64,000 nt of DNA from Pseudomonas putida (GTDB taxonomy: Bacteria > Pseudomonadota > Gammaproteobacteria > Pseudomonadales > Pseudomonadaceae): contig NZ_CP026115.2 of assembly GCF_009883635.2 (NCBI RefSeq), positions 2,356,001-2,420,000 of the forward strand, written 5' to 3'. Shown here in pieces: positions 7,734 to 17,385 of the stretch. The notes under the pieces are model-generated. The model was not told where the DNA came from. It made no database searches and saw nothing but the letters and a program-made list of their open reading frames with translations. Each line of letters begins with the position of its first letter. Position 1 is the stretch's first letter. Both the position numbers and the translations under genes were made by a program.

Positions 7734-7748
7734 TCTACTTGAATTGGC

Positions 7749-8738
7749 TCAGATATCCGCCACCTTCTGCCAGACTTTCGGCCGGAAGAACAGCGTCTCC
7801 CCGCGTGCCAGCCCAGTCAGGCTGTCGTGATCCTTGACCACCTCGGCCTCGATCAGCTCGCTCTGCCCTTCCACCTTCAGTGTCACCCGCGTCGTGGCGC
7901 CCAAAGGCCGGATATCGCGCACCTCGGCCGCATGGTGGCCCTCGGTCTCATGCCGCGACAGCGACACCTCGTGCGGGCGGAACAGCACATGGTGCCCCTC
8001 GCTCAAGGCCAGGCGGTTGGAATCACCAAGGAAGTGGTAGACGAAATCGTTGGCCGGCTGCTCGTACACCTCGCCTGGCGAGCCGATCTGCTCGATCACG
8101 CCCTTGTTCATCACCACGATGCGGTCGGCCACTTCCATGGCTTCCTCCTGGTCGTGGGTGACGAATACCGAAGTCAGGTTGATGTCCTCGTGCAGCCGCG
8201 CCAGCCAGCGGCGCAGTTCCTTGCGCACCTTGGCGTCGAGCGCACCGAACGGCTCGTCCAGCAGCAGCACCTTGGGCTCCACCGCCAGGGCACGGGCCAG
8301 GGCGATACGCTGGCGCTGGCCACCGGACAGCTGCTCGGGATAGCGGTCGGACAGCCAGTCCAATTGCACCATGTTCAGCAGTTCGTGGACCTTCTCGGCA
8401 ATCTTGCTTTCGCTCGGGCGCTCGCCCTTGGGCTTCATGCGCAGGCCAAAGGCGACGTTGTCGAACACACTCATGTGGCGGAACAGCGCGTAGTGCTGGA
8501 ACACGAAACCGACGTTGCGATCACGCACGTCGTGGCCGGACACGTCCTCGCCATGGAACACGATGTTGCCCTGGTCCGGGGTCTCCAGGCCGGCGATGAT
8601 GCGCAGCAGGGTGGTCTTGCCGCAGCCAGACGGGCCAAGCAGGGCCACCAGCTCGCCGCTGTTGATGTCCAGGTTGATGGCGTTCAGGGCCTGGAAGCTG
8701 TTGAAACGCTTGCTGACATTACGAACTTCGATCGACAT
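7749..8738 (-). CDS. cysA: Sulfate/thiosulfate ABC transporter ATP-binding protein CysA
   Basis: 329-aa ATPase that powers sulfate/thiosulfate import. Walker [10 protein letters not shown] (about residue 36), signature [15 protein letters not shown], Walker [14 protein letters not shown]-loop VTHDQEEA. The C-terminal part (about 240-329) is a TOBE-like regulatory domain. GAGGAAT precedes ATG 8738, 4 bp after the cysW stop, so it is co-translated. The operon order sbp-cysT-cysW-cysA is the standard Pseudomonas arrangement. Confidence 0.96.
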   Translation of the reverse strand: MSIEVRNVSKRFNSFQALNAINLDINSGELVALLGPSGCGKTTLLRIIAGLETPDQGNIVFHGEDVSGHDVRDRNVGFVFQHYALFRHMSVFDNVAFGLRMKPKGERPSESKIAEKVHELLNMVQLDWLSDRYPEQLSGGQRQRIALARALAVEPKVLLLDEPFGALDAKVRKELRRWLARLHEDINLTSVFVTHDQEEAMEVADRIVVMNKGVIEQIGSPGEVYEQPANDFVYHFLGDSNRLALSEGHHVLFRPHEVSLSRHETEGHHAAEVRDIRPLGATTRVTLKVEGQSELIEAEVVKDHDSLTGLARGETLFFRPKVWQKVADI

Positions 8739-8741
8739 GAA

Positions 8742-9614
8742 TCATTCCTCCGCGGCGCTGTGGCGCAGGCGGTTAATACGGTTCTCGCTCCACTGCTTGA
8801 GCAGCAGGATGAAGAGCGCCAGGATCAGCAACAGGCTGGCCACGCTGAAGGCCGCGACGTGGTTGTACTCGTTGTAAAGGATCTCCACATGCAGCGGCAA
8901 GGTGTTGGTCACGCCGCGGATATGGCCCGACACCACCGACACCGCGCCAAACTCGCCCATGGCCCGCGCGGTGCACAGCACCACGCCGTAGATCAGGCCC
9001 CATTTGATGTTCGGCAGGGTCACGTGCCAGAACATCTGCCAGCCGTTGGCGCCGAGCAGGCGCGCGGCTTCTTCCTCCTGCGTGCCCTGCTCCTGCATCA
9101 GCGGGATCAGCTCACGGGCCACGAACGGCACGGTGACGAAGATGGTTGCCAGGACGATGCCCGGCAAGGCGAATACGATCTGGATGTCGTGGTCCTGCAG
9201 CCAGGGGCCGAACAGGCCTTGCGCGCCGAACATCAGCACGTAGACCAGGCCCGCGATCACCGGCGACACCGAGAACGGCAGGTCGATCAGGGTCACCAGG
9301 ATGCTCTTGCCGCGGAAGCTGTATTTGCTCACGCACCAGGCGGCGCTGACACCGAACACCAGGTTCAGCGGCACCGAGATGACCACGGCGAGCAAGGTGA
9401 GCTTGAGCGCCGACAAGGCATCAGGCTCGAAGATCGCCTCGAAAAAGGTGCCGAAGCCGTTCTTCAGCGCCTGCGACACCACGATCACCAGCGGCAGTAA
9501 CAGGAACAGCGCGAACACCAGCCAGCCAAGGCCGATCAGGACGCGCCGCGAGGTGGCGCTGCCACGCCGGGCGGCGTTGGCGGCGGCGCTTGCACTCAGG
9601 GTTGAACTGGACAT
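8742..9614 (-). CDS. cysW: Sulfate ABC transporter permease CysW
   Basis: 290-aa inner-membrane permease with about six helices and the cytoplasmic EAA loop [22 protein letters not shown] (about 195-216), which contacts CysA. It pairs with CysT to form the channel. ATG 9614 follows AAGGAGG and lies 10 bp after the cysT stop. The N-terminal cytoplasmic part is Ser/Ala-rich. Confidence 0.95.
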   Translation of the reverse strand: MSSSTLSASAAANAARRGSATSRRVLIGLGWLVFALFLLLPLVIVVSQALKNGFGTFFEAIFEPDALSALKLTLLAVVISVPLNLVFGVSAAWCVSKYSFRGKSILVTLIDLPFSVSPVIAGLVYVLMFGAQGLFGPWLQDHDIQIVFALPGIVLATIFVTVPFVARELIPLMQEQGTQEEEAARLLGANGWQMFWHVTLPNIKWGLIYGVVLCTARAMGEFGAVSVVSGHIRGVTNTLPLHVEILYNEYNHVAAFSVASLLLILALFILLLKQWSENRINRLRHSAAEE

Positions 9615-9624
9615 GCGGCCTCCT

Positions 9625-10443
9625 TCAAGGGGTTTCGATGCGGCGCTGCAGCAGGTTGATCAGCAGCAGCAGGATGAAGGAAACCACCAGCATCAGCACG
9701 CCGATGGCAGTGGCGCCGGTGTAGTCGTACTGGTCGAGCTTGACCATGATCAGCAACGGCAGGATCTCGGTCTTCATTGGCATGTTGCCGGCGATGAAGA
9801 TCACCGAACCGTATTCGCCAACGCCACGGGCGAAGGCCAGGGCGAAACCGGTCAGCCACGCTGGCAGCAGCGCTGGCGCGAGAATATGGCGGAACACCTG
9901 CAACGGTTTCGCGCCCAGGCATGCCGCGGCTTCTTCGACTTCACGGGGGATGTCCGCCAGCACCGGCTGCACCGTGCGCACCACGAACGGCAGGGTGACG
10001 AAGGTCAGCGCCAAAGTGATGCCCAGCGGCGTATAGGCGATCTTGAAGCCCAGGTCGGTGGCGAACTGACCGACCCAGCCTGCAGGCGCGTACAGGGCGG
10101 TCAGGGCAATACCGGCAACGGCGGTGGGCAAGGCGAACGGCAGGTCGATCATCGCGTCGATGATCTTGCGCCCGGGGAAGGTGTAGCGCACCAGCACCCA
10201 GGCCAGCAGGGTACCGATCACACCATTGATGATGGCGGCGAACAGGGCGGTGCCGAAACTCAGCTTGAGCGCGGCGATCACCCGCGGCGCGCTGATGACG
10301 TTCCAGAATTGCTCGAAGGTAAGCTGCGAGGCATGGATGAACATGGCCGCCAGCGGTATCAGCACGATCAGGCTGAGGTACACCAAGGTGTAGCCCAGCG
10401 TCAGCCCGAAGCCGGGTATGACGGGGGAAATGCGACGTGACAT
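9625..10443 (-). CDS. cysT: Sulfate ABC transporter permease CysT (CysU)
   Basis: 272-aa permease with six predicted helices. The EAA loop [23 protein letters not shown] (about 170-192) is the ATPase contact, and [13 protein letters not shown] is typical of CysT/CysW. AGGGAT is found just before ATG 10443. A 229-bp gap containing a long palindrome separates it from sbp, which suggests sbp is expressed at a higher level than the membrane components. Confidence 0.95.
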   Translation of the reverse strand: MSRRISPVIPGFGLTLGYTLVYLSLIVLIPLAAMFIHASQLTFEQFWNVISAPRVIAALKLSFGTALFAAIINGVIGTLLAWVLVRYTFPGRKIIDAMIDLPFALPTAVAGIALTALYAPAGWVGQFATDLGFKIAYTPLGITLALTFVTLPFVVRTVQPVLADIPREVEEAAACLGAKPLQVFRHILAPALLPAWLTGFALAFARGVGEYGSVIFIAGNMPMKTEILPLLIMVKLDQYDYTGATAIGVLMLVVSFILLLLINLLQRRIETP

Positions 10444-10510
10444 AAATATCCCTGGTTTAATGCACTTGGCCTGGAAACAATCCCGGGCCGGTGCAGGCTT
10501 TTAAATCCCG

Positions 10511-10656
10511 GGGCTGCTCTGCAGCCCATCGCAGCGGTTCGTCGCCACGACAAGCCAGCTCCCACAGGATTACCACAGGCCTGAAGGCTGTGCGATCCCT
10601 GTGGGAGCTGGCTTGTCGTGGCGACGAACCGCTGCGATGGGCCGCAAAGCGGCCCC
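10511..10656. repeat. Long inverted repeat between sbp and cysT
   Basis: Arms of about 58 bp (10511-10568 and 10598-10655) are nearly perfect reverse complements around a 29-base centre. Each arm contains GCAGCGGTTCGTCGCCACGA and a REP-like CAAGCCAGCTCCCACAGG, and ends in a small nested hairpin (GGGCTGCTCTGCAGCCC and GGGCCGCAAAGCGGCCC). The element differs from the common REP core in this window. It sits inside an operon, just after the sbp stop codon, where it could terminate part of the transcript or stabilise sbp mRNA. Confidence 0.85.
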
Positions 10657-10671
10657 GCTTTTCCTTGGCCC

Positions 10672-11679
10672 TTACTGTGCCTGATAGATCTGGTCGAACA
10701 CACCGCCATCATTGAAGAACTTGGGTTGTGCAGTCTTCCAGCCACCAAAGTCCTTGTCGATGGTCACCAGGTCCAGTTTAGGGAATTGCTTGCCGAACTC
10801 GGCAGCCACCTTTTCATCACGCGGGCGGTAGAAGTTCTCGGCAGCGATCTTCTGCCCGGCCGGGCTGTACAGGTGCTTGAGGTATTCGGTGGCAATCTCG
10901 GTATTGCCCTTCTTCTCGGCGTTCTTGTCGACCACTGCCACTGGCGGCTCGGCGAGGATCGACAGCGACGGCACGACGATGTCGAACTTGTCGGCGCCAC
11001 CGTCTTCCTTCAGTGCCAGGAAGGCTTCGTTTTCCCAGGCCAGCAACACGTCGCCCTGGCCGTTGTTGACGAAGGTGATGGTCGAGCCGCGAGCGCCGGT
11101 ATCCAGCACCGGCACGTGCTTGAACAGCTCCTGCACATAGGCCTTGGCCTTGTCTTCGCTACCGCCGGTCTTCAGGCCATAGGCCCAGGCGGCGAGGAAG
11201 TTCCAGCGGGCGCCGCCAGAGGTTTTCGGGTTGGGGGTGATGACCGAGACGTCCTTCTTGATCAGGTCGCCCCAGTCCTTGATGCCTTTCGGGTTGCCCT
11301 TGCGTACCAGGAACACGATGGTCGAGGTGTACGGGGTGCTGGCATCCGGCAGGCGGGTCTGCCAGTTGTCCGGCAGGGTCTTGCCGAGCTTGGCGATTTC
11401 GTCGATGTCACCGGCCAGGGCCAGGGTCACCACATCGGCGCGCAGGCCGTCGATCACCGCACGGCCCTGCTTGCCCGAGCCACCGTGGGATTGCTGGATC
11501 TTCACCTGATCGCCCGGATGGGCCTGTTGCCAGTGCTTGATGAACTCGGCGTTGTACTGCTGGTACAGCTCACGGGTCGGGTCGTAGGACACGTTCAGCA
11601 GTTCGTAGTCCTTGGCGACGGCGGAACCGGCAAAAACAGCACTGGCCAGGGCGGCGAGCGCATAACGGCGGATGGACAT
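10672..11679 (-). CDS. sbp: Sulfate/thiosulfate-binding periplasmic protein Sbp
   Basis: 335-aa periplasmic binding protein for sulfate/thiosulfate. ATG 11679 is chosen over ATG 11700 because GGGAG precedes it and the signal peptide then starts cleanly ([22 protein letters not shown], cut before KDYELL). Family features are [19 protein letters not shown], the ligand-binding [11 protein letters not shown] and the [19 protein letters not shown] block. It lies downstream of oscA and upstream of cysT. Confidence 0.95.
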   Translation of the reverse strand: MSIRRYALAALASAVFAGSAVAKDYELLNVSYDPTRELYQQYNAEFIKHWQQAHPGDQVKIQQSHGGSGKQGRAVIDGLRADVVTLALAGDIDEIAKLGKTLPDNWQTRLPDASTPYTSTIVFLVRKGNPKGIKDWGDLIKKDVSVITPNPKTSGGARWNFLAAWAYGLKTGGSEDKAKAYVQELFKHVPVLDTGARGSTITFVNNGQGDVLLAWENEAFLALKEDGGADKFDIVVPSLSILAEPPVAVVDKNAEKKGNTEIATEYLKHLYSPAGQKIAAENFYRPRDEKVAAEFGKQFPKLDLVTIDKDFGGWKTAQPKFFNDGGVFDQIYQAQ

Positions 11680-11730
11680 GGTGAAGCTCCCGATTGGCAT
11701 TTTTCTAGTTTTTGAATGTTGTGGCGCGAA

Positions 11731-11913
11731 TCAGCCAGGCTTGTTGCCGGGCTGCTGCAGGCGGAACTTCTCCTTGCGTTCGATCTGCACCACCTGGGCG
11801 TTGTGCACGGTGATTTCCACCGCACCGAAACGCAGGTCGCGCAAGGCGCTCTGGATCTCACGCAGAATGGTGGCTTCGTCCTGACCGTCGATGCTACGCA
11901 GCGATGCACTCAT
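11731..11913 (-). CDS. oscA: Sulfur-starvation response protein OscA (YezD/DUF2292 family)
   Basis: 60-aa protein, MSASLRSIDGQDEATILREI followed by a conserved core with FGAVEITVHNAQVVQIERKEK. This is the YezD/DUF2292 family, short cytoplasmic proteins usually encoded next to sbp/cys genes. In Pseudomonas the homologue OscA is linked to organosulfur utilisation and chromate tolerance (from memory of the P. corrugata work). AAGGAG precedes ATG 11913. It is the first gene of the sulfate import operon, with a 51-bp gap to sbp. Biochemical function is not known. Confidence 0.88.
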   Translation of the reverse strand: MSASLRSIDGQDEATILREIQSALRDLRFGAVEITVHNAQVVQIERKEKFRLQQPGNKPG

Positions 11914-11999
11914 GCTCGTTCTCCTTGGAGTGAGGGTGCCGGGCAGGGATTTGAAGGGGGGTTATTGCCTGGCTTGAGGGCAATAGTAGTGAGGCTGGG

Positions 12000-12026
12000 T
12001 TATTCTTAAAAATACTGTTTAAGAAT
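12000..12026. promoter_or_regulatory. Palindromic operator candidate upstream of oscA-sbp
   Basis: Perfect 9-bp inverted repeat ATTCTTAAA (12002-12010) and TTTAAGAAT (12018-12026) around a 7-base spacer, 89-113 bp upstream of oscA. A TACTAT -10-like hexamer lies closer to the gene on the minus strand. The position and AT-richness suit a LysR-type activator such as CysB; the assignment is inference. Confidence 0.5.
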
Positions 12027-12065
12027 GTTTATATAACCATTTTTCGAGATGGGCACGGAGCCTTT

Positions 12066-12167
12066 GTAGGAGCGGGCTTGCCCCGCGAACACCGGCAAAG
12101 CCGGTGCCAGGCGCCGAGGAGCCTGGCACCGGCTTTGCCGGTGTTCGCGGGGCAAGCCCGCTCCTAC
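12066..12167. repeat. Perfect 47-bp-arm inverted repeat (extended REP pair)
   Basis: Bases 12066-12112 and 12121-12167 are exact reverse complements separated by an 8-base loop. Each arm is a REP core (GGAGCGGGCTTGCCCCGCGA) joined to ACACCGGCAAAGCCGGTGCC, itself a palindrome. It ends a few bases from the stop codon of the RND permease and probably serves as its 3' hairpin. The same REP-plus-CACCGGCAAAGCCGGTG unit occurs near 42920-42962. Confidence 0.9.
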
Positions 12168-12173
12168 GGAGGG

Positions 12174-15100
12174 TCAGTGTTGGGGCTTGGTCGTATGCTC
12201 AGGCTCGCGGATCTTGTACCAGGCCACGTACAGCGCCGGCAGGAACAGCAGCGTCAGCAGCGTTGCACTGATGATGCCGCCAATCATGGCGTAGGCCATC
12301 GGCCCCCAGAACACTTCGCGAGCAATCGGGATCATGCCCAGGCTCGCCGCCGCCGCCGTCAGCAGGATCGGCCGGCGCCGGTGGTTGGTGGCTTCCATTA
12401 CAGCATCCCAGGGTGAATAACCCTGCGCTTCGAACTCGTCGATCTGGGTCACCAGGATCACCGAGTTACGAATGATGATGCCCGCCAGCGCCAGGATACC
12501 GAGGATCGCCACAAAGCCCATCGGCGTGCCCGTAGGCACCAGCGCCAACACCACACCAATCAGCCCCAGCGGTGCCACGCTGACCACCAGGAACAGCTTC
12601 TGCACGCTGTGCAGCTGGATCATCAGGAAAGTCGCCATGAGGAACAGCATCAACGGGATGACCTTGGCGATCGGTCCCTGCGCCTTGCCGCTTTCCTCCA
12701 CCGTACCGCCAGTGGCTACTTCGTAACCGACCGGCAGCTTGCTGGCGAACTCGTCGATGTTCGGTTTCAGCTGGGCCACCAGGTCGGTGGGCTGGATATC
12801 GCCGTTGACCGAGGCCTTGATGGTGATGGTCGGCTTGCGGTCGCGGCGCCACACCAGCGGCTGCTCCAGCTCGTAGCGCACGGTGGCGAACGACAGCAGC
12901 GGGATCGAGGTGCCGTTGGGGGTGAGTATCTGCAGGTTCTGCAGGGTATCGGGCGAACCGCGCTCGCTGTCCTCGGCGCGGGCGACCACGTTGACCAGGT
13001 AGATGTTGTCGTTGACCTGGGTGATATTCACGCCACTGACAATGCTGTTCATCACATTGGCCACGTCTTCTGACGACAGCCCCAACTGGCGCGCCTTGTC
13101 CTGGGCGATTTCCACGCGCAGCACCTTACCAGGCTCATTCCAGTCATAGATCATTTCGCCAATATGCTCGTTCTGGTTGAGCATGGTGGCCAGGTCGATG
13201 GCATGCTTGCGCACCTCATCGATACTGGCCCCGCTGACCCGGTACTGGATCGGTCGGCCCACCGGCGGACCCATTTCCAGCGATTGCACGTTGGTGCCGA
13301 CACCGACGAACTCTTCATGCAAAATCTTCTGCAAGCGCTCCATCATGCCCTGGCGCTCTTCGAAGCCCTTGCTGACGATCACCAGCTGCGCGTAATACGG
13401 GTTCTGCAACTGTTGGTCGAGCGGCAGGTAGAAGCGAATGGCGCCCTGGCCAATGTAGGTGCTCCAGTGCACCAGGTCGGGGTCGTCCTTGATGCGCGCC
13501 TCGAAGCGGTCGACCACCTTGCGCGTCTCCTCGATCGAGGCGTTCTGCGGCAGGTTCAGGTCGACCAGAATCTCCGGGCGGTCGGACGAGGGGAAGAACT
13601 GGTTCTGCACGAAGCGCATGCTGAACAGCGACAGGGCAAACAGCAGGATGGTGCCGATGATGGTCAGCCAGCGATGGCGCATGCACCACACCAGCCCCCC
13701 TTCAAACGCCCTGCCGACCCGCCCCGGCTCGGCTTCATGGGCTTTCAGCTTACTGCTGCTGAGAATGTGCACACCTAGCACCGGGGCGAAGAACACGGCC
13801 ACGATCCACGAAACCAGCAAGGCCACGGCGATGACCGCAAACAAGGTATAGGTGTACTCGCCGGCAGAACTGGCGTTGAGGCCGATCGGCACGAAGCCGG
13901 CCACAGTGACCAGGGTACCGGTCAGCATGGGGAATGCCGTCGAGGTATAGGCAAAGGTCGCCGCCTGCTCCTTGCTTTCACCCATCTCCAGCCGCGTGAC
14001 CATCACCTCCACGGTGATCATCGCATCGTCCACCAGCAAGCCAAGCGCAATGATCAGCGCCCCCAGCGAAATCCGCTGCATGGTGATGCCGCTGTATTCC
14101 ATGAACACGAACACCATCGCCAGCACCAGGGGAATCGAGCAGGCCACCACCAGGCCAGCGCGCATGCCAAGGCTGACGAAGCTCACCGCCAGTACGATCA
14201 CCACCGCTTCGAACAGTGCGCTGGTGAAGCCGCCGACCGCCTGCTTGACCACCACCGCCTGGTCCGACACGGTGTGCACGCCAACGCCGACCGGCAAGTC
14301 TTCGATCACCCGGTCCATGCGCTTTTTCAGCGCTGCGCCAAATACCTGCATGTTGCCACCGGCCTTCATGCCGATGGCCAGGCCAATGGCAGTCTGGCCG
14401 TTGTAGCGGAACATCGGCGACGGCGGGTCGACGTAGCCGCGCTGGATGTCGGCGATGTCGGCCAGGCGGAAGAAGCGGTCGTTGATCTTCAGGTTGACGG
14501 TCTGCAGGTCCTTTTCCGAGGCGAACTGCCCGGTGGTGCGCACCGAAATGCGTTCGGGGCCAGCTTCGATCACCCCGGCCGGGGTCACCGCGTTCTGCTG
14601 TTGCAGGGCCTGCATGACCTGGCGCTGGTCGATGCCCAGGGCTGCCAGCTTGCGGGTCGAGAAGTTCAGGTACAGCACTTCGTCCTGGGTACCGATAAAT
14701 TCGATCTTGCCGATGTTGGGCACATCGCGCACTTCGGCCCGCGCCTGTTCCACGTAGTCTCGCAGCTGACGCAGGGTCAGGCCGTCGGCGGTGAAGGCGT
14801 ATATCGTACCGAACACGTCGCCGAATTCGTCGTTGAACCCGGGCCCCTGGATACCCTGCGGGAACTGGCCGCGGATGTCCTGGATCTTCTTGCGCACCTG
14901 GTACCAGATTTCCGGGATGTCCTTGGCCTTGGTGGTGTCGCGCAGGTACACGTACACCGTGGATTCGCCCGGGCGGGTGTAGCTCTTGGTGTAGTCGAGG
15001 GAGTCCAGCTCTTCGAGCTTCTTCTCGATACGGTCGGTGATCTGGTAGAGGGTTTCGTCCTGGGTCGCGCCCGGCCAGCGGGTCTGGATCACCATGGTCT

Positions 15101-15239
15101 TGATGGTGAACGACGGGTCTTCCTCACGGCCGAGGTTGAAGTACGAGAAAATGCCCATCAGCAGACCGACGAACATCAGGTACCAGACGAACGATTGATG
15201 CTTGAGTGCCCATTCGGACAGGTTGAAGCTTCCTTTCAT
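12174..15239 (-). CDS. RND efflux permease (TriC-like)
   Basis: 1021-aa resistance-nodulation-division transporter with twelve helices and two large periplasmic loops. The proton-relay pair is visible in TM4 (ALGLLVDDAMITVEVMV), as are N-terminal ALKHQSFVWYLMFVGLLMGI (TM1) and the periplasmic EEDPSFTIKTMVIQTRWPGAT typical of this subgroup. It starts at ATG 15239, overlapping the adaptor gene by 4 bases. It is encoded with two adaptors, as in triABC of P. aeruginosa (triclosan efflux). The actual substrate is unknown, and no outer-membrane channel gene is present, so it may borrow one such as OpmH/TolC. Confidence 0.92.
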   Translation of the reverse strand: MKGSFNLSEWALKHQSFVWYLMFVGLLMGIFSYFNLGREEDPSFTIKTMVIQTRWPGATQDETLYQITDRIEKKLEELDSLDYTKSYTRPGESTVYVYLRDTTKAKDIPEIWYQVRKKIQDIRGQFPQGIQGPGFNDEFGDVFGTIYAFTADGLTLRQLRDYVEQARAEVRDVPNIGKIEFIGTQDEVLYLNFSTRKLAALGIDQRQVMQALQQQNAVTPAGVIEAGPERISVRTTGQFASEKDLQTVNLKINDRFFRLADIADIQRGYVDPPSPMFRYNGQTAIGLAIGMKAGGNMQVFGAALKKRMDRVIEDLPVGVGVHTVSDQAVVVKQAVGGFTSALFEAVVIVLAVSFVSLGMRAGLVVACSIPLVLAMVFVFMEYSGITMQRISLGALIIALGLLVDDAMITVEVMVTRLEMGESKEQAATFAYTSTAFPMLTGTLVTVAGFVPIGLNASSAGEYTYTLFAVIAVALLVSWIVAVFFAPVLGVHILSSSKLKAHEAEPGRVGRAFEGGLVWCMRHRWLTIIGTILLFALSLFSMRFVQNQFFPSSDRPEILVDLNLPQNASIEETRKVVDRFEARIKDDPDLVHWSTYIGQGAIRFYLPLDQQLQNPYYAQLVIVSKGFEERQGMMERLQKILHEEFVGVGTNVQSLEMGPPVGRPIQYRVSGASIDEVRKHAIDLATMLNQNEHIGEMIYDWNEPGKVLRVEIAQDKARQLGLSSEDVANVMNSIVSGVNITQVNDNIYLVNVVARAEDSERGSPDTLQNLQILTPNGTSIPLLSFATVRYELEQPLVWRRDRKPTITIKASVNGDIQPTDLVAQLKPNIDEFASKLPVGYEVATGGTVEESGKAQGPIAKVIPLMLFLMATFLMIQLHSVQKLFLVVSVAPLGLIGVVLALVPTGTPMGFVAILGILALAGIIIRNSVILVTQIDEFEAQGYSPWDAVMEATNHRRRPILLTAAAASLGMIPIAREVFWGPMAYAMIGGIISATLLTLLFLPALYVAWYKIREPEHTTKPQH

Positions 15240-16300
15240 TGCGCATCCTCGTCGAAGGTGACCTTCTGGCCAGGCTTGAGGCTGTTAACGCCCGCCGTCA
15301 CCACACGCTCGCCAGGCTGCACGCCCGAAGCCAGGACGATGCTGTCGGCAGTACGGTCGATCAGGGTGACGTCACGTGTGCCCACGGTCTTCTGCTGGGG
15401 GTCGATCACCCAGACCTGGGTCTTGCCGTCACGCTCCAACAAGGCACTCAACGGCAGCTCGCTCCGCGGGGACACTTGCGAGCTCAGGGTCACACTGATC
15501 GCAGTGCCCAGGTGGAAGGCGGCCGGTGTGCTCGCCAGCGTCAGCCGGGCGCGGCGGGTACGGGTAGCGGCATCGGCCTGGGGCTCCAGTTCGCGCAGGG
15601 TGGCCGTGGTGTTGATGGTCGGGTCGAGTTGCGAGGCGACGGTGAAGGTCAGGTCCTTGTTCAACTGCTCGGCAAGGCCGATGGGCAAGTCGATCACGGC
15701 CTCTTTCACGTCCGGCCGGGCCAGGGTGACCACAGACTGGCCAGCGGTAACGGTTTGCCCGGCCTCGGCCTGCCAAGCCGTGATCACTGCGGCGTGGTCG
15801 GTGCGCAAGGTACTGTAGTCGAGCTGGTCACGAGCCTGGCTAAGCGCAGAGCGCGCCTGTTCCAGCGCTGCGCTGGTGGTTTTCAGGTTGGTCTGGGCAA
15901 TATCCAGCTGGGCCTGGGCGCCAACGCCGCGGTCATACAGCTGTTGCTGGCGGCGGGCATCAGCCTGGGCATTGATCCACTGCGCCTGCACCTTGGCCAG
16001 GTCGCCTTCGGCGGCGCGCAGCTGGTTCTGCTGGTCGGTGGGGTCGAGCGTGGCCAGGGTGTCGCCTGGCTTCACCTGGGCGCCCACATCCAGCCAACGC
16101 CGGGCAATGCGGCCGCCGACGCGGAAGCCCAAGGTGCTTTCGAAGCGCGCCTGGATAACGCCAGCGAAGCGGCCAAGCTGCGACTGCACCTGTGGCTCCA
16201 CCTTGACCGACAGTACCGGCCGGATCGGCTCGGGCGTTTCTTCCTCGCTACCGCAGGCAGCCAGCAGCAGGCCGGCCGACAGTATCAGCAGGCGCTTCAT
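15236..16300 (-). CDS. RND periplasmic adaptor lipoprotein (second, TriB-like)
   Basis: 354-aa membrane-fusion protein. It has a lipoprotein signal MKRLLILSAGLLLAAC, lipobox LAAC, then Glu-rich residues. The domain order is short beta region, lipoyl half-motif FRVGGRIARRWLDVGAQVKPGD (about 55-76), coiled-coil hairpin (about 85-155), second lipoyl half around TDHAAVITAWQAEAGQTV, and a beta-barrel. It bridges the permease and an outer-membrane channel. It overlaps the upstream adaptor gene and the downstream permease gene by 4 bases each, implying tight stoichiometry. Confidence 0.92.
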   Translation of the reverse strand: MKRLLILSAGLLLAACGSEEETPEPIRPVLSVKVEPQVQSQLGRFAGVIQARFESTLGFRVGGRIARRWLDVGAQVKPGDTLATLDPTDQQNQLRAAEGDLAKVQAQWINAQADARRQQQLYDRGVGAQAQLDIAQTNLKTTSAALEQARSALSQARDQLDYSTLRTDHAAVITAWQAEAGQTVTAGQSVVTLARPDVKEAVIDLPIGLAEQLNKDLTFTVASQLDPTINTTATLRELEPQADAATRTRRARLTLASTPAAFHLGTAISVTLSSQVSPRSELPLSALLERDGKTQVWVIDPQQKTVGTRDVTLIDRTADSIVLASGVQPGERVVTAGVNSLKPGQKVTFDEDAQ

Positions 16301-17385
16301 AGCACGCCCCCCTTGGCCTTGGCATCGACCTTCTCTACTTGCATGCCGGGGTGCAGCAGCTGGCTACCGGCCACCACCACGGTCTCGCCGGCCTTCAGGC
16401 CGCTGGCGACCACGATCTTGCCGGTCAGGTAGCGGCTGACCTCGACCTTGCGCAGTTCGACCTTGTCGCCCTCGCCCACTACCCAGACTGCCGGCTCATG
16501 CAGCGCCTTGGTCAGCGCCGACCACGGCAGCTCGATGCTGGGCCGCCCAACCGCATTGGTGCTGGCAGTCACCGGCGCGCCCAGCTGCATGCCTGGCGGC
16601 ACGTCCTTGAGCGCCACCTTGACCTGTACCGTGCCGCTTTGTGCCGACACGGTGGGGGTGATTTCACGAACAAAGCCGTGAGCCTGGACCTTGGGGTCGT
16701 CCAGCAGGCTGACGATGACACCGGCGTCGCTGGGCGGCGCTACCAGCAGCGACTCGTAGACGTTGAACACGGCATCGCGATCGCCGTCGCGGGCCAGGCT
16801 GAAGATCGGCATGGTCGCCTGCACCACCTGGCCGACCTCGGCCTGGCGCGCGGTGATCACGCCATCGGCTTCGGACACCAGCGCGGTGTAGCCCAGTTGC
16901 TCCTTGGCATCGGCCAGTTCCGCCTGGGCAGCCTTGAGCGCGCTCTGGTCGCTGCGCAGCGCGGCCTCGGCGGAATCGTACTCGCTCTGGCTGGTATAGC
17001 CCTTGGGCAGCAGCTTCTGCTGGCGCACGAAGGCGGCGCTGGTCTGCGTGACCCGTGCCTGGGCAGCGAACACCTCGGCCTTGGCCGAATCGACATTGTT
17101 CTGCAGGTCTTTCGGGTCGAGCCGCGCCAATACCTGGTTAGCCTTGACGTGGTCGCCCACATCAACGCTACGGGAAATGATCTTGCCGCCGACGCGGAAC
17201 GACAGGTCGGTCTGCACCCGTGCTTGCACATCGCCCGTCAGGGTGACCCTGGCAGCGAAATCGGTGGGCTGCACCTGTTGCACACCAACCCGAGGCAGGG
17301 TCTCGGGGACCTCTTCCTTGCTACAGCCGGTGAGCATGTACAGCAGCCCCAGGCAAACGACCGACAGCGGACGTATCAACGTCAT
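16297..17385 (-). CDS. RND periplasmic adaptor lipoprotein (first, TriA-like)
   Basis: 362-aa membrane-fusion protein with lipobox MLTGC after a hydrophobic leader. The lipoyl half FRVGGKIISRSVDVGDHVKAN, the coiled coil around DPKDLQNNVDSAKAEVFAAQ and ADGVITARQAEVGQVVQAT follow the family order. It is the first gene of the operon. Two different adaptors per pump is the TriAB arrangement, where both are needed; that this holds here is inference from gene order. Confidence 0.92.
   Translation of the reverse strand: MTLIRPLSVVCLGLLYMLTGCSKEEVPETLPRVGVQQVQPTDFAARVTLTGDVQARVQTDLSFRVGGKIISRSVDVGDHVKANQVLARLDPKDLQNNVDSAKAEVFAAQARVTQTSAAFVRQQKLLPKGYTSQSEYDSAEAALRSDQSALKAAQAELADAKEQLGYTALVSEADGVITARQAEVGQVVQATMPIFSLARDGDRDAVFNVYESLLVAPPSDAGVIVSLLDDPKVQAHGFVREITPTVSAQSGTVQVKVALKDVPPGMQLGAPVTASTNAVGRPSIELPWSALTKALHEPAVWVVGEGDKVELRKVEVSRYLTGKIVVASGLKAGETVVVAGSQLLHPGMQVEKVDAKAKGGVL

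Larger units (their letters stand above)
7419..7748. other. Intergenic tonB/cysA region: promoter, REP, terminator
   Basis: This 330-bp stretch contains the tonB leader with a small inverted repeat GATTCAG-N8-CTGAATC (7441-7462), an AT-rich operator-like region (7484-7530), a single REP and the cysA terminator. There is no credible ORF. Confidence 0.6.

Noticed and set aside
7827..9500. 557-codon + frame opposite cysA and cysW
   Set aside because: Antisense shadow; the minus strand carries unmistakable ABC transporter motifs.
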